A stretch of DNA of 64,000 nt from Candidatus Protochlamydia naegleriophila (GCF_001499655.1 NZ_LN879502.1:1-64000), one strand, 5' to 3'; numbered from the stretch's first letter, positions 15,750 to 25,178 are shown. Notes: generated from the letters alone by a model not told the origin. A program made the numbers and translations.

Positions 15750-18116
15750 ATGGCCTATATGGATAAGCAACATGATCTTCTCGATGAATTTTTAGACCGC
15801 TATGATGAAGAGTCGCAGATCGAAGCCTTGCGTATCATTATTCCCCATCCCAATATCGCCTACGAGACTCTTTTCTCAAAAGATAGGGTTTTCTTCTACT
15901 TTGTTAATTATGCCGATGCATGCGTTTTCAAAGGGGCTTTAGAATTTAAAGTCATCTTCCAGATTTTGGAATCTTTTTGCTTAGAATATCCTTCGCTGAA
16001 AATTTTAGCCGACCGCTTTTTAGAACAGTCACGAATAGAGTATGAGCTCTTTACGTCTTTCATTTCCCCTATGGAAGAGGTCAAAGAACTTAAGCTTCCT
16101 CCTGCAGTTGAGCAATTTTTTATTTTGCTCAAACAGGGAGTCTTGAGCAATCAAGAAGGCATTGAAGCTATACTTCAGAGGCTTCCAAATCAATTTCAAA
16201 AGATTCTACGTCCTAAAATAGCGATGATGCGCGGATGGGAAGTCCTGCAGCTAGCGAAACCTGGCCTCATGCAGGAACTGGGTGAGGGTGATCAGTGGAT
16301 TTATAAACAGCCCTGGAGGGCCTTTTCTTACGCTCTTCCTTTAGAGCGGCAGCCGCAGGGGAAAATTGAAGGGTGGCCCTTAATCTTTTTAGAGCCGCTA
16401 GAGGGAATGGATTATGCTGCCTTTCTTGAACCTTATTGTTCGCAGGAATGCTTGATTGTCTTTCAAACAGTTTCTCATCTCTTTCAGCTTTTGCAATTTG
16501 AAGCCTTGCATGAAATATTGGCAAGGCCGCATGTCTATTTCTATGTCTTGGATCTTTATCCACAAGGCCAGTTTCTTCATCAAAATTTAAGATGGCAAAA
16601 TGAGCACTCCCTTTACCCTGTTTGGATGCTCTCTCAAATGCAATTAAAAGAGGCTTTGCCTGCATTGAGTGAGTCTTTGAAAGCTAGTTTGATGCAGCCG
16701 AGCGAAGATTTTGAACGCGATACGCCTCCATTTAATTGGCTTTATGGTGCAGCCAAACAAGCACTTTCAGCAATCGAATCTCATCGCTATGGAAAAGAGC
16801 GGGCCATAGCTTTAAGCATTGAACAAGGCTTGCAAAAATGGTTTGACCCTCACAAAGGAAATCTTCCAGTTAATGCTCCTTTAGGCCCCCTACCAGAAAA
16901 TTACATTAAAGAAGAAATAGAACAACGTTTAAAAGTGCGTGGAAGGCCATCTTTTTTTCCTAAAAATAAGATAAGATTAGCACATGTTGTACCTCAAATT
17001 GTCGACGGCGGCCATGCTCCAACGAAACTCTTAAAAACTCTTTGTACGTTTGCAGATCGTCGCTGGTTTGACGTATACGTCATTAGTACGGAAAGGCTTG
17101 CAGACCACGTATTAAGCTATCCCGTTAGCCATTTTAGCTCGCCCTCTTCGTCGCAAAGGGGCTCTTTGACGCTTAAATATTTTAATGATATAGGCGTGAC
17201 TGCCTTGTTTGATGGAGAATCGCCTACTTATGACCTAGCTATTAAAAATACGCTCGATACTTTGCAGAGTCTTTCAATCGATCTCGCTATTTTCCATGGA
17301 CCAGACGAGCTCAACAGCTTGATTAGCAGTAGTACACAAGTGCCTATTCGAGTCTTATTTGATCACGGAACGCTTCCATCCTATCCCTGCTTCGATTTAG
17401 CCATTTTAAGTACAGATGAGGCTTATCATCAAAATCACGAGGCTTTTCGTCAAAAGGGAATGGAGAGCTGCATTCTCCATTTTTCCATCGATGTACGCAT
17501 GGGGTGGCTCGATCGTCCGTTTGGATTGCCAGGGATTGGACTTCCAGATGGGAGCTTTGTCATGACGACCATCTCGCATCATTTGGACACGAGGGTGACG
17601 GCGGAGATGTGCCATGCTATTGGAAAAATTTTGAAGCGGTGCCCAAAAGCTGTTTATGCGCCAATGGGAGAGGTTGTTAAAAAAAAGCAATGGATGGCTA
17701 TTTTTGAACAGTATGGAGTGGCTAGTCGGATCTTTTTTTTAGGAGAGTGCTATAATCCGAGCCAATTTGCCCGTTCGATGCACCTGTATTTAAATGAATT
17801 TCCTTTTGGCAGCGGACTCGGCATCTTAGATGCTATGGCTGCCGGATGCCCAGTAGTATCGATGTACGATGAGCATGGTCCGCAGCAAGCGCGCTATGCG
17901 GCCACTTACTTTGGCAGCGATTATGTCATTAAGAGTGGGCTAATCGATGACTATGTGGATTTAGCATGTCGCTTGATCGAAAATCCTGTAATGTATCAAG
18001 AATGGTCCGAGCATGCTCTTAGCCAGTATGAGAAAAGAGTTGATACACCCAAGTACGTCCAGAAATTTGAAACGATTTTAGAGCAGTTTATTGAATACTT
18101 TCAAAAGAATGAGTAG
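15750..18116 (+). CDS. Large GT-B glycosyltransferase with helical N-terminal domain
   Basis: A 788-aa protein. Residues 1-390 are mostly helical with no recognised domain. From about 410 (IRLAHVVPQIVDGGHAPTKLL) a GT-B fold begins. The C-terminal nucleotide-sugar domain shows FLGECYNPSQFARSMHLYLNEFPFGSGLGILDAMAAGCPVVS in pieces near 660-700, where the acidic/glycine motif (here FPFGSGLGILDAMAAG) parallels the ExFGxxxxEAMA or OGT-type donor site of GT4/GT41 enzymes. This suggests glycosylation of protein or envelope glycan. The large N-terminal part could bind the acceptor; this cannot be told from sequence. The start is ATG 15750; ATG 15759 is also possible. Confidence 0.75.
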   Translation: MAYMDKQHDLLDEFLDRYDEESQIEALRIIIPHPNIAYETLFSKDRVFFYFVNYADACVFKGALEFKVIFQILESFCLEYPSLKILADRFLEQSRIEYELFTSFISPMEEVKELKLPPAVEQFFILLKQGVLSNQEGIEAILQRLPNQFQKILRPKIAMMRGWEVLQLAKPGLMQELGEGDQWIYKQPWRAFSYALPLERQPQGKIEGWPLIFLEPLEGMDYAAFLEPYCSQECLIVFQTVSHLFQLLQFEALHEILARPHVYFYVLDLYPQGQFLHQNLRWQNEHSLYPVWMLSQMQLKEALPALSESLKASLMQPSEDFERDTPPFNWLYGAAKQALSAIESHRYGKERAIALSIEQGLQKWFDPHKGNLPVNAPLGPLPENYIKEEIEQRLKVRGRPSFFPKNKIRLAHVVPQIVDGGHAPTKLLKTLCTFADRRWFDVYVISTERLADHVLSYPVSHFSSPSSSQRGSLTLKYFNDIGVTALFDGESPTYDLAIKNTLDTLQSLSIDLAIFHGPDELNSLISSSTQVPIRVLFDHGTLPSYPCFDLAILSTDEAYHQNHEAFRQKGMESCILHFSIDVRMGWLDRPFGLPGIGLPDGSFVMTTISHHLDTRVTAEMCHAIGKILKRCPKAVYAPMGEVVKKKQWMAIFEQYGVASRIFFLGECYNPSQFARSMHLYLNEFPFGSGLGILDAMAAGCPVVSMYDEHGPQQARYAATYFGSDYVIKSGLIDDYVDLACRLIENPVMYQEWSEHALSQYEKRVDTPKYVQKFETILEQFIEYFQKNE

Positions 18117-18298
18117 CCGATTTAGCGAGCTTGCTTTGCACACAGATTTTGCCTTGATAGTGCCCTAATCCGTACGCAAGCCTACATTTTAGAGTACTAT
18201 CAGGGGTCTTAGTTCCAGCACTTCTTGATTTTCATTTTCGAATCTGCAGAATTTGAAATGTGATAAAGATTCCAAGCAATCGATATAGGAGAGACGGA

Positions 18299-19879
18299 AT
18301 GGGACCTGTTGAAAAGACTTACCAAAGCTTGACTGATCCGCAATTGTTCCAGAAAGAGGCTAAAACTAAAAGCTATTTGAAGCTGTCTAAAGATCGATCG
18401 ATATCCCATTTTTTAGCCTTGACTAAACCCTGTTTCTTAGAGCGCATTTTAGCCAAGATAGGTATAGGAGACGCTAGTCTGCAAAAAATCAATTGTTTCT
18501 TTAAGTCGGAGGAAGGGCAAAGGCAGCTCGCTGCATTGTTGCAGCATGCTAACTTTTCAGAAAATGACAAAAAAAAACTGCTAAAAAACGTGCAGATTTT
18601 ACAAGTGAAAATGCAGCCGAAATGGGGAATCAGCAAAATTTTTTGCATTGCAGAGCCCTTTTTAATCAAGGAAGTGAGTGAATCAAAAAGAGCTTCTCCA
18701 GTTCCTGGAGAGAATGCCTTGTTAGCAGTCAATCGATCACCCTCCACAACCCCCTTAGAGATCGACATAAAGAATACTGACCCTTCTTTCGTGACTAAGT
18801 CGGAGGGTGCTGTTATTGGGCAGAAATTGGATCAGCCGGTCTATCGACTTGGATTCTTCAATCCTAAAGTTAAAATGAAAATTATGCAGATTGTAGAGGT
18901 TCAGCGCAGTCAAGGAAATCACATTAATGTATTTGAGGAGGGTGGAGAGATTTTTGTCTACCACACGCGCCATGAAATGCATACCTGGGCTTCGATCTGC
19001 CCCGATCTAGACCCTTATTTTAGTGGATATAAAAGCATCTTCAAGGGATATACGCGCTATTTAATGGCCGCATCGATTGTCAAACAAGAGGGCGGAGAGT
19101 TTGGATTTTGGGAAGAGAAATTGCAAGATGTTGACCAAGAGGCGCTCTCATCTCCTTTGTGTATTTTACCCTCTTTCCCAACATTTACAGGTTCATCAGA
19201 AGAAATTTCCCAACTCTTTGAGGTGTTATTAAAAGAGCATAAAGGAATCTTGGTCGGGGAAAATCATGATGAAAAGCTTTCCAGAAAAATTTTAATGGAG
19301 CACATGGCGTACTTGGCCTCTCTTGGCATCAAAACCTTCTTTTTGGAGCATTGCTGCTTCGACACACTTCAATATGAGTTAGATCAATTTTTTAAAACGC
19401 AGGTTCCTTCTCATTTTCTTCGAGCCTTTTTATCTTCTGGATATGGGGGAAGCATAGGATCGTCTAATTATTTTAATCTCATTGATGCAGCAGTCCAAGC
19501 TGGCATTCGCCCGGTTGGCCTCGAAATGGCAATTACTCAGTTGGTGGGGTATAAGAGCTTTGAAGGCTCGGATGGAAAGGCGCGCATGCTTGCCATGAAC
19601 ATGTGTGCCAAAGAGATTATTGAGCGGGAAGCGGGTGAAAGTAAATATATGGTACTCGTTGGCGCAGGGCATCTTTCTTATTGCGACGGGGTGCCAGGAT
19701 TATCGGAGCTTTGCCACGTTCCTTCCCTATTTTTTAGAGAAAGTGAGAAAAAGACCTCCTACACTCCTGATAGCGTCAACTTAAATATGCATTTGAGAAA
19801 GGCGCAACAAGTGTTTAACCATGCACCCAACCAAGTTTATCGATTGAACGCTCTTATAGATATTAAAGAAGAGGTTTAG
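18299..19879 (+). CDS. TraB/TIKI/ChaN-superfamily-like protein, candidate effector
   Basis: A 526-aa protein. The last 220 residues carry the features of the TIKI/TraB/ChaN/EreA-like fold: GENHDEK at about 319 (Gly-Glu-x-His), a hydrophobic strand ending FLEH near 348, and VLVGAGHLSY near 452-461 (second Gly-x-x-His). The helices between match a ChaN/EreA type of layout. The N-terminal 300 residues have no recognisable domain. Family members are metal-dependent hydrolases or heme binders, and related domains occur in bacterial toxins. Catalytic function is inferred from the two His motifs only. ATG 18299 has a clear AGGAG; an open extension to 18260 lacks it. Confidence 0.6.
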   Translation: MGPVEKTYQSLTDPQLFQKEAKTKSYLKLSKDRSISHFLALTKPCFLERILAKIGIGDASLQKINCFFKSEEGQRQLAALLQHANFSENDKKKLLKNVQILQVKMQPKWGISKIFCIAEPFLIKEVSESKRASPVPGENALLAVNRSPSTTPLEIDIKNTDPSFVTKSEGAVIGQKLDQPVYRLGFFNPKVKMKIMQIVEVQRSQGNHINVFEEGGEIFVYHTRHEMHTWASICPDLDPYFSGYKSIFKGYTRYLMAASIVKQEGGEFGFWEEKLQDVDQEALSSPLCILPSFPTFTGSSEEISQLFEVLLKEHKGILVGENHDEKLSRKILMEHMAYLASLGIKTFFLEHCCFDTLQYELDQFFKTQVPSHFLRAFLSSGYGGSIGSSNYFNLIDAAVQAGIRPVGLEMAITQLVGYKSFEGSDGKARMLAMNMCAKEIIEREAGESKYMVLVGAGHLSYCDGVPGLSELCHVPSLFFRESEKKTSYTPDSVNLNMHLRKAQQVFNHAPNQVYRLNALIDIKEEV

Positions 19880-19923
19880 CTGAAATATGTCCTACAGTTT
19901 TTTGCTTCAGCCTGCCTGGGAAA

Positions 19924-21126
19924 TCATTTTAAATAACGGTTTTTAAGACGATGGAAGGGGTAGGTGAGGTAGGCTTTGAAGAAGGGGAAAAAACGATAGT
20001 GAAAGATGATGTCGATAATGTCTTGATTGCTCAGGAGCCTGAAGGAGTTGACAACGCGATCGACAAATGAATCCTTACGAGAAGTTACTAGATGTTCTAT
20101 GATGTATTTTGAATAGAGCCATTTCCTACCAAAATAATGGCTCATTCTTTTGTCGTAATCTTCAAAATTGACGATGTCTTGATTTAAGAAGCGGATTATT
20201 TCTTCTCCACCCATTCGGCCACTGACTAAGGCATGTCGAATACCTTCACATCCTAACGGATTAATGGAAGAGATGGCATCGCCGATGGCAATCACGGGAC
20301 CTGCATGCCGTTTTTCTTTTTGACCTTTGGTGTAGTAAATGGTTTTTCCATGCTTGTCAATGATGTCTCCTTCCTCACTTTCTCCGCATAAGGCGAGAAG
20401 TTTATCCAGATAGTGGCGATAAGAAGGGTCATAGGGAAGATACTGTTTATTTTGAAAATAGCGGATGACTCCTACTTTTAGACGATTGGGTGCCATGGCA
20501 AAAATCCAGCCATATCCTTGAGGCATCCATTGATGCCCTAAGAAAAAGTGCATCGATTGGGCAAATTGGGCATAGGCACTTGGTGAGACGTTGAGGTGAT
20601 ACTCGATCCCTGTAACAGCCATGGCTTGATTCTTGTCGTATGCGTTTTTTAAAAGGACTTTTCTTTCGCTTCCGGTAGCATCCACTAAAACTTTTGTTTT
20701 TACTGGAAAGATTTCCTGGGTAGCCAAATCTTTAAGCCTGACCTGCACGAAGCCATTGGAAAGAGCGTGGGATTGATAGCTGCAGCTTAAGCGCACTTCC
20801 CCTCCTTGCTTGACCGTTTCCTCAGCGAGAAAGGCGCGCAGCTTGTCAAAGTCCAAAACGGGGCCAAAAGCAACATCTGCCTCCCAATTCGCTTGTGTAC
20901 TAGTAGAAGAGATGGCCAACCTGTTCCAATAGGTCCCGACTGTGGAAGAGGGAATGGCAAATTCTTCCATCATTTGAAGCGGTCCCCCTCCACTTGAATA
21001 GTTATTTTCCAAAAAGTCTTTGGCTCGATCGATTAAAAGAACTGTTTTGCCTCGAAGGGCAAGTTCCCGCGCACATTGTCCACCGGCAGGTCCTGCCCCT
21101 ACAATGATGGCGTCATAGTGGTCCAT
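19924..21126 (-). CDS. Geranylgeranyl reductase-family FAD oxidoreductase
   Basis: A 400-aa flavoprotein with the N-terminal dinucleotide-binding motif DAIIVGAGPAGGQCARELA followed by VLLIDR, and the late FAD motif AIGDAISSINPLGCEGIRHAL (GD box). This arrangement is that of the geranylgeranyl reductase / FixC / digeranylglycerophospholipid reductase group of the PHBH-like fold. It probably reduces double bonds in isoprenoid chains (quinone or lipid tails), but related monooxygenases share the motifs. ATG 21126 follows GGAGG at optimal spacing; an upstream in-frame ATG at 21144 adds six residues. Confidence 0.82.
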   Translation of the reverse strand: MDHYDAIIVGAGPAGGQCARELALRGKTVLLIDRAKDFLENNYSSGGGPLQMMEEFAIPSSTVGTYWNRLAISSTSTQANWEADVAFGPVLDFDKLRAFLAEETVKQGGEVRLSCSYQSHALSNGFVQVRLKDLATQEIFPVKTKVLVDATGSERKVLLKNAYDKNQAMAVTGIEYHLNVSPSAYAQFAQSMHFFLGHQWMPQGYGWIFAMAPNRLKVGVIRYFQNKQYLPYDPSYRHYLDKLLALCGESEEGDIIDKHGKTIYYTKGQKEKRHAGPVIAIGDAISSINPLGCEGIRHALVSGRMGGEEIIRFLNQDIVNFEDYDKRMSHYFGRKWLYSKYIIEHLVTSRKDSFVDRVVNSFRLLSNQDIIDIIFHYRFFPFFKAYLTYPFHRLKNRYLK

Positions 21127-21430
21127 ATAGCCTCCAGTGTGCATGAATAGTTAGATACCAATAAGCCTGATCTGCAACTTAATTCAAAAGATGAAAATAA
21201 ACAAATTATTTTAATTTATACTTGTAATGGTTTTTTTATTTAATAGGTTGATTTTAAGGGTTTTAAGTTTATAACCAGGCAGACTGTTGATACTTAAGCA
21301 ACAACTATTCAAGTTACAGAGGGTTTTAGAACGACTGTAAGCCTTCTAGGGACGAACGGTTAGCGAGAACCTATGGGTTGTATGAGACGGACCTAGCATT
21401 ACTGCTTGCGGGGTGGTCACTGAAAAATTT
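21127..21430. other. Divergent intergenic region, no gene recognised
   Basis: About 300 bp between the oxidoreductase (leftward) and the transaldolase gene (rightward). The left part is AT-rich. Positions 21300-21420 are richer in GC, with short local pairings such as GGTTAGCGAGAACC. I compared it mentally with tRNA, 4.5S, 6S and RNase P cores and saw no match. It may contain an unrecognised small RNA or leader. Confidence 0.3.
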
Positions 21431-21458
21431 TTGCCAAATTGCACTGTTGTGGTATGAT
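21431..21458 (+). promoter_or_regulatory. Sigma-70-like promoter for the transaldolase-like gene
   Basis: TTGCCA at 21431-21436 and TATGAT at 21453-21458 are separated by 16 bp, 28 bp before the start codon at 21487. Match to the consensus is good at both boxes, but this is read by eye. Confidence 0.5.
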
Positions 21459-21486
21459 CGTTGTCTTATGAAATAGGCGAGGAATT

Positions 21487-22149
21487 ATGGACATTTGGCT
21501 CGATACCACCAATGTAAAAACTATTCAAAAAGCTGTTCGTGTGGGGATTCTATCTGGCGTTACGACGAACCCCAGTTTGCTTGCCCACAACAAAAAAGAT
21601 GTAGAAAAAACTTTAGAAGACCTTTTGCATCACCAAGAAGGACCTGTGACGGTTCAAGTCGTGGCCGATGATACGCATGAGATGCTCCAGCAGGGGCAAA
21701 TGCTCTATTCTTTTTCCAACCGCATCATTGTTAAAGTTCCAATCACAAAAAATGGATTAGAGGCCATTCATCTCCTGGTTAGGCAGGGAATCCCAACCAT
21801 GGCGACGGTCGTTTTCCATCCTCGTCAAGCTTTGATGGCTGCTTTGGCCGGAGCCAATTACGTTGCTCCCTATATAAGCCGCATTGAAAAAATGGGCAAA
21901 GACCCATGGGAGATGCTCAATTCTATGACAACTATTTTTCAGCACTATCGTTTGCAAACAAAAATTTTAGGGGCTTCCTTAAGTTCGATCGAGCAGGTTG
22001 TGAAGTGTGCCGAAATAGGCATCTATGGAGTGACGTTGAAGGATGAAATTTTTGAAAAAATGATTGAAGATAATCCGGCCACTTTAGAAGGGGTTCACCA
22101 GTTTTCCGAAGACTGGAAAAAAGCTTCTTCTTCTCTTTTTAGTTCGTGA
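21487..22149 (+). CDS. Transaldolase / fructose-6-phosphate aldolase-like (TalC/FSA family)
   Basis: A 220-aa class I aldolase of the short transaldolase family. It starts MDIWLDTTNV, where the first Asp parallels the catalytic FxDxAN motif; GVTTNPSLL is the classic early signature. VKVPITKNGLEAIHLL holds the Schiff-base lysine near residue 84. The length equals that of FSA/TalC, much shorter than TalB. It links pentose-phosphate and glycolytic sugars, or cleaves fructose-6-phosphate. Chlamydiae of the pathogenic group have the long Tal, so this short form is notable. GAGGAA precedes the start. The next gene begins 4 bp after the stop, so they are co-transcribed. Confidence 0.85.
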   Translation: MDIWLDTTNVKTIQKAVRVGILSGVTTNPSLLAHNKKDVEKTLEDLLHHQEGPVTVQVVADDTHEMLQQGQMLYSFSNRIIVKVPITKNGLEAIHLLVRQGIPTMATVVFHPRQALMAALAGANYVAPYISRIEKMGKDPWEMLNSMTTIFQHYRLQTKILGASLSSIEQVVKCAEIGIYGVTLKDEIFEKMIEDNPATLEGVHQFSEDWKKASSSLFSS

Positions 22150-22153
22150 TCGT

Positions 22154-23320
22154 ATGCCAGAAGAACTAGAACTCCTTTTAGTTAATCTGTTTGAGAAAAA
22201 CGCTTTGATGAGTGCCGTTTTGAGTTCCCCTTTCGCAAAGGGGGGGCAAAAAGTGACGTTGCGGCAGCTGACTATTAAAGAGCGGCCAGTTTATCAGGTC
22301 ACGACGATGAAAGAGCGGCAGGCATTTCATCAAAACTACTCTTCAGAAGAGGCTCTTGCTTATTTTCAAGCGAATATATTTGATTTCAAGCAAACATTTT
22401 TGCATGCCACTGATACCGATTATCAAGTCCTCATCAACAAGAAGAGGCATGTAACGATTCTCAAGAAGGCTTCTTCAAAAACTACCCTTCCTTTAGCTCA
22501 TAACCGCACAAAGCACTACATTCTCAATGAAGGAACACCGATCCCCTTTTTGATAGAGCTTGGGGTGATGAGTCCTGAGGGAAAGGTGCATGCTCAAAAG
22601 AAGGATAAATTCCGGCAGGTCAATCGCTTCTTGGAAATGGTCGACGATCTCTTGGCTCAACTGAGTCCTCAGCCTTCTTTGCATATCGTCGATTTTGGAT
22701 GTGGGAAAGCCTATCTCACCTTTGCACTGTTTTACTTTTTGACATCGATCAAGGGCTATTGTGTCAAAATGACGGGAATAGATTTGAAATCGGACGTCAT
22801 TGAGCTGTGTCAAAAACTTGCTCGCAAGCTTGGATGTGGAAACGATTTAAACTTCGTTTTAGGTGATGTCAATGGCTTCGAAACAAAACAGTCCGTTGAT
22901 TTGGTTATTTCTTTGCATGCCTGTGATACGGCTACCGACGCGGCCTTAGAAAAGGCTGTTAGATGGCAGTCTCGCGCCATTTTGTGCGTGCCTTGCTGTC
23001 AACATGAGCTTTTCAAGCAGGTGCGCAATGAAGCGCTCGCTCCTCTTTTGACACATGGAATCTTGAAGGAGCGGTTTGCTGCCTTGGCAACCGATGCAGC
23101 ACGCGTTCAGCTTTTGGAGGCTTTGGGGTATCAGGCTCAAATCATGGAATTTATCGATCTTGAACACACACCCAAGAACCTCCTGATTCGCGCCACGCGT
23201 CGCAAAGCAGATAACCAGGCTCATGCACAGCAGGCGTGGCAAGCCTACCTAACCTTCAAAGAGGCGCTGCAGATCGATCATTCTTTAGAAAGGCGTTTTC
23301 AAAAAGAGTTGGGTGGATGA
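22154..23320 (+). CDS. Class I SAM-dependent methyltransferase (Methyltransf_32-like)
   Basis: A 388-aa protein. The N-terminal 150 residues form an unassigned domain. The methyltransferase core starts with motif I, IVDFGCGKAYLTFALFYFL (about 178-196); the acidic residue after strand 2 is in GIDLKSDVI; motif IV is VDLVISLHACDTATDAAL. CVPCCQHEL after it resembles Trm13/GSTCD-type proteins of Pfam Methyltransf_32. The substrate is unknown; RNA is plausible because of the likely RNA-binding N-terminus and the Cys pair. It is translationally close (4 bp) to the transaldolase gene. Confidence 0.82.
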   Translation: MPEELELLLVNLFEKNALMSAVLSSPFAKGGQKVTLRQLTIKERPVYQVTTMKERQAFHQNYSSEEALAYFQANIFDFKQTFLHATDTDYQVLINKKRHVTILKKASSKTTLPLAHNRTKHYILNEGTPIPFLIELGVMSPEGKVHAQKKDKFRQVNRFLEMVDDLLAQLSPQPSLHIVDFGCGKAYLTFALFYFLTSIKGYCVKMTGIDLKSDVIELCQKLARKLGCGNDLNFVLGDVNGFETKQSVDLVISLHACDTATDAALEKAVRWQSRAILCVPCCQHELFKQVRNEALAPLLTHGILKERFAALATDAARVQLLEALGYQAQIMEFIDLEHTPKNLLIRATRRKADNQAHAQQAWQAYLTFKEALQIDHSLERRFQKELGG

Positions 23321-23409
23321 CCCTTAAGGTGTGGGGCTATTCTTCTAAGTGGGCTAGGGATTCGAATTTCTGTGCCGAATGATTAATGCAGGCACCGAAA
23401 GAGATGAAT

Positions 23410-23724
23410 TTACTTTGATTTGAAGTACATTTCTCTCGCTTGAAACAACCGATGTTTAGATGAGAGCTTGTCATTGTATAGAGATTTATTGGCATTGATT
23501 AAGCAGGCAAATATACTTGCACATACTCCGAATGATAGGCCAAGCTCTTTTGCAAAGTGTATTGGCAAATGATTTTCTGCAAATACCAGAATGTCTCGGT
23601 AATTTTTTGACTTAAGCGCATAAAAGGCGAGCTGAAAGAAAAAGTTGTGAGCGTCTCTTATGACGGCCTTAGATTGATGAGCAAGCAGGTGTAGAGTCTT
23701 GTCTGTGTAGGGGCCTGATTTGTT
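23410..23724 (-). pseudogene. Start-less open frame, probable gene remnant
   Basis: On the minus strand an open frame of 104 codons runs from just after a TAG (23725-23727) to a TAA at 23410-23412, without any ATG near its beginning. Its translation looks protein-like, with segments KAVIRDAHNFFFQLAFYAL and LPIHFAKELGLSFGVCASIF, and is not the shadow of another gene. It is most simply the C-terminal end of a lost gene. The product is not recognised. Confidence 0.4.
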
Positions 23725-23746
23725 CTAACGTAATGTAATCAAACTC

Positions 23747-24361
23747 TTATTCTGGAAGGTGTCTTCCTTTGCCTCCATCGATCCAGTGGGGATCATTGCG
23801 ATTTTGCATCCACCAATTATCGGAAGGAGTTTGCAGAATTGTTTCGGCCAGTTTGAGTGCCATGGGGGTTTGAAGCCGCTGACGTACGCGTTGAAACCAA
23901 TCGAATGCTCTTTCATTTCCCAATTCTTGTTCTCTTTTGAGGACGAGCAAGAGTTCTATCTGGTCGGCATCGTGGGCAATTTGAGCCTCTAGCGAATCAC
24001 CTTGTTCATAGTCTTGGATCCAGTTCACTACTTCAGGCCCAAGAGTAGAGCCTTTCGCTAGATCTTCTAAGGCTATGCCAAGATTTGGCCTGACATATTT
24101 TTTTTGCACGTAGTTAAGATCACCGATGCGCGCTTCAGGTAAGTCGTGCAAAAGGCATAGCATCATCAGCTTATAACGGTCGATAGGCTGATCGCTTAAG
24201 TGAGCCAGAGCATAGCCTATCAAGGCTACCCGGAAACTGTGCTCGGCAACCGATTGCTTGCCAGAGCCTAGAAAGGCAAAGCCTGAACGAGGAACATGAG
24301 CCAGCATTCCAATTTCATGTAGGAGATTGACAATTTCAGGAAGAAGTGACATGCGTAACAT
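23747..24361 (-). CDS. HD-domain phosphohydrolase (YfbR/HDDC2-like)
   Basis: A 204-aa metal-dependent phosphohydrolase. The HD signature is complete: SVAEHSFRVA (first His, near 37-46), LCLLHDLPEARIGDL (His-Asp pair, near 70-84) and IAHDADQIELLLVL (last Asp, near 130). This is the HD_3 / 5'-nucleotidase YfbR-HDDC2 subgroup, which removes phosphate from deoxynucleoside monophosphates. Here it would serve nucleotide turnover; the substrate is inferred from the family. A monocistronic gene. Confidence 0.88.
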   Translation of the reverse strand: MLRMSLLPEIVNLLHEIGMLAHVPRSGFAFLGSGKQSVAEHSFRVALIGYALAHLSDQPIDRYKLMMLCLLHDLPEARIGDLNYVQKKYVRPNLGIALEDLAKGSTLGPEVVNWIQDYEQGDSLEAQIAHDADQIELLLVLKREQELGNERAFDWFQRVRQRLQTPMALKLAETILQTPSDNWWMQNRNDPHWIDGGKGRHLPE

Positions 24362-24518
24362 CCTTGGCTAATGTATGAATTTCAATCATCCCTTTTATCC
24401 CTATTTTTTGAAAATGCTCTTTTTCTAACCAATATTAAGAAAAAATTAACTTATCTCTTTATATTATCTTCATTGCTAAATCGTATGCTCTTTGTTAAAA
24501 AAATCTACTTGGAGTTTT

Positions 24519-25142
24519 ATGATTCAAACAATTCATCCTGTAATAATTGAGAATTTTCTTCAGTTGAATGAAGTTCCTCGCCTTCATCCTTTTTTTGAGA
24601 AAATCATTGATAAGCAAGTTCACGAGATTGCGCTCAATATTTTTGAAAAAATCGTTGATTATGTCTGTCGTTATTGTTATGGCGCCTATTATAAGAGATT
24701 GGGTTCTCTAGAGGGTTTTGTTGATCAACTGCCTCAAAGGATTCACCGCTTTGGAGATGGAGCTCCTCTTTATGATCTTACGGAGACGGGAAGAGCAGAA
24801 ATTGAGGCTAAAAGAATGGTTAATTTAATTACCTCTGAAACCTATCTTATTGAAATGATCAAATTGGATCAGACGGATGTTCACTTCGATCCGGATTTAG
24901 ATGTGTCAGCCTTTTTTGGTAGAGAGCATAATACCGAATACATGCTTGTCAAAGATCATCCGCAAGATCGCCATTTGGTGACGATCATTGAAAAGGAAAT
25001 GGATGGTAAGGAAAGGGAGTGGACGGTCAATTGCGAGGATCGCTTAGATAAGATTAATCCCTTTGATAATAGACCGGCTGGGCAATATCTGCTGGCAGAT
25101 CCTCATTTTGATGATCCGATGCCTGTCATTGATTTTTTCTAA
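24519..25142 (+). CDS. Hypothetical protein
   Basis: A 207-aa soluble protein I do not recognise. It has no signal peptide or membrane helix. It is acidic near the C-terminus (DPDLDVSAFFG, NPFDNRPAGQYLLADPHFDDP). ATG 24519 is preceded by GGAG at 4-bp spacing, whereas an open frame to 24492 begins at TTG. A strong terminator follows directly, so the gene is transcribed alone. The codon use and absence of stops support a real gene. Confidence 0.65.
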   Translation: MIQTIHPVIIENFLQLNEVPRLHPFFEKIIDKQVHEIALNIFEKIVDYVCRYCYGAYYKRLGSLEGFVDQLPQRIHRFGDGAPLYDLTETGRAEIEAKRMVNLITSETYLIEMIKLDQTDVHFDPDLDVSAFFGREHNTEYMLVKDHPQDRHLVTIIEKEMDGKEREWTVNCEDRLDKINPFDNRPAGQYLLADPHFDDPMPVIDFF

Positions 25143-25150
25143 TTTAAGAA

Positions 25151-25178
25151 AAGAGAGGTTTTCTACCTCTCTTTTTTC
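25151..25178 (+). terminator. Rho-independent terminator
   Basis: A 9-bp stem AAGAGAGGT / ACCTCTCTT with loop TTTCT, followed by TTTTT, 9 bp after the stop of the hypothetical gene. Confidence 0.92.
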
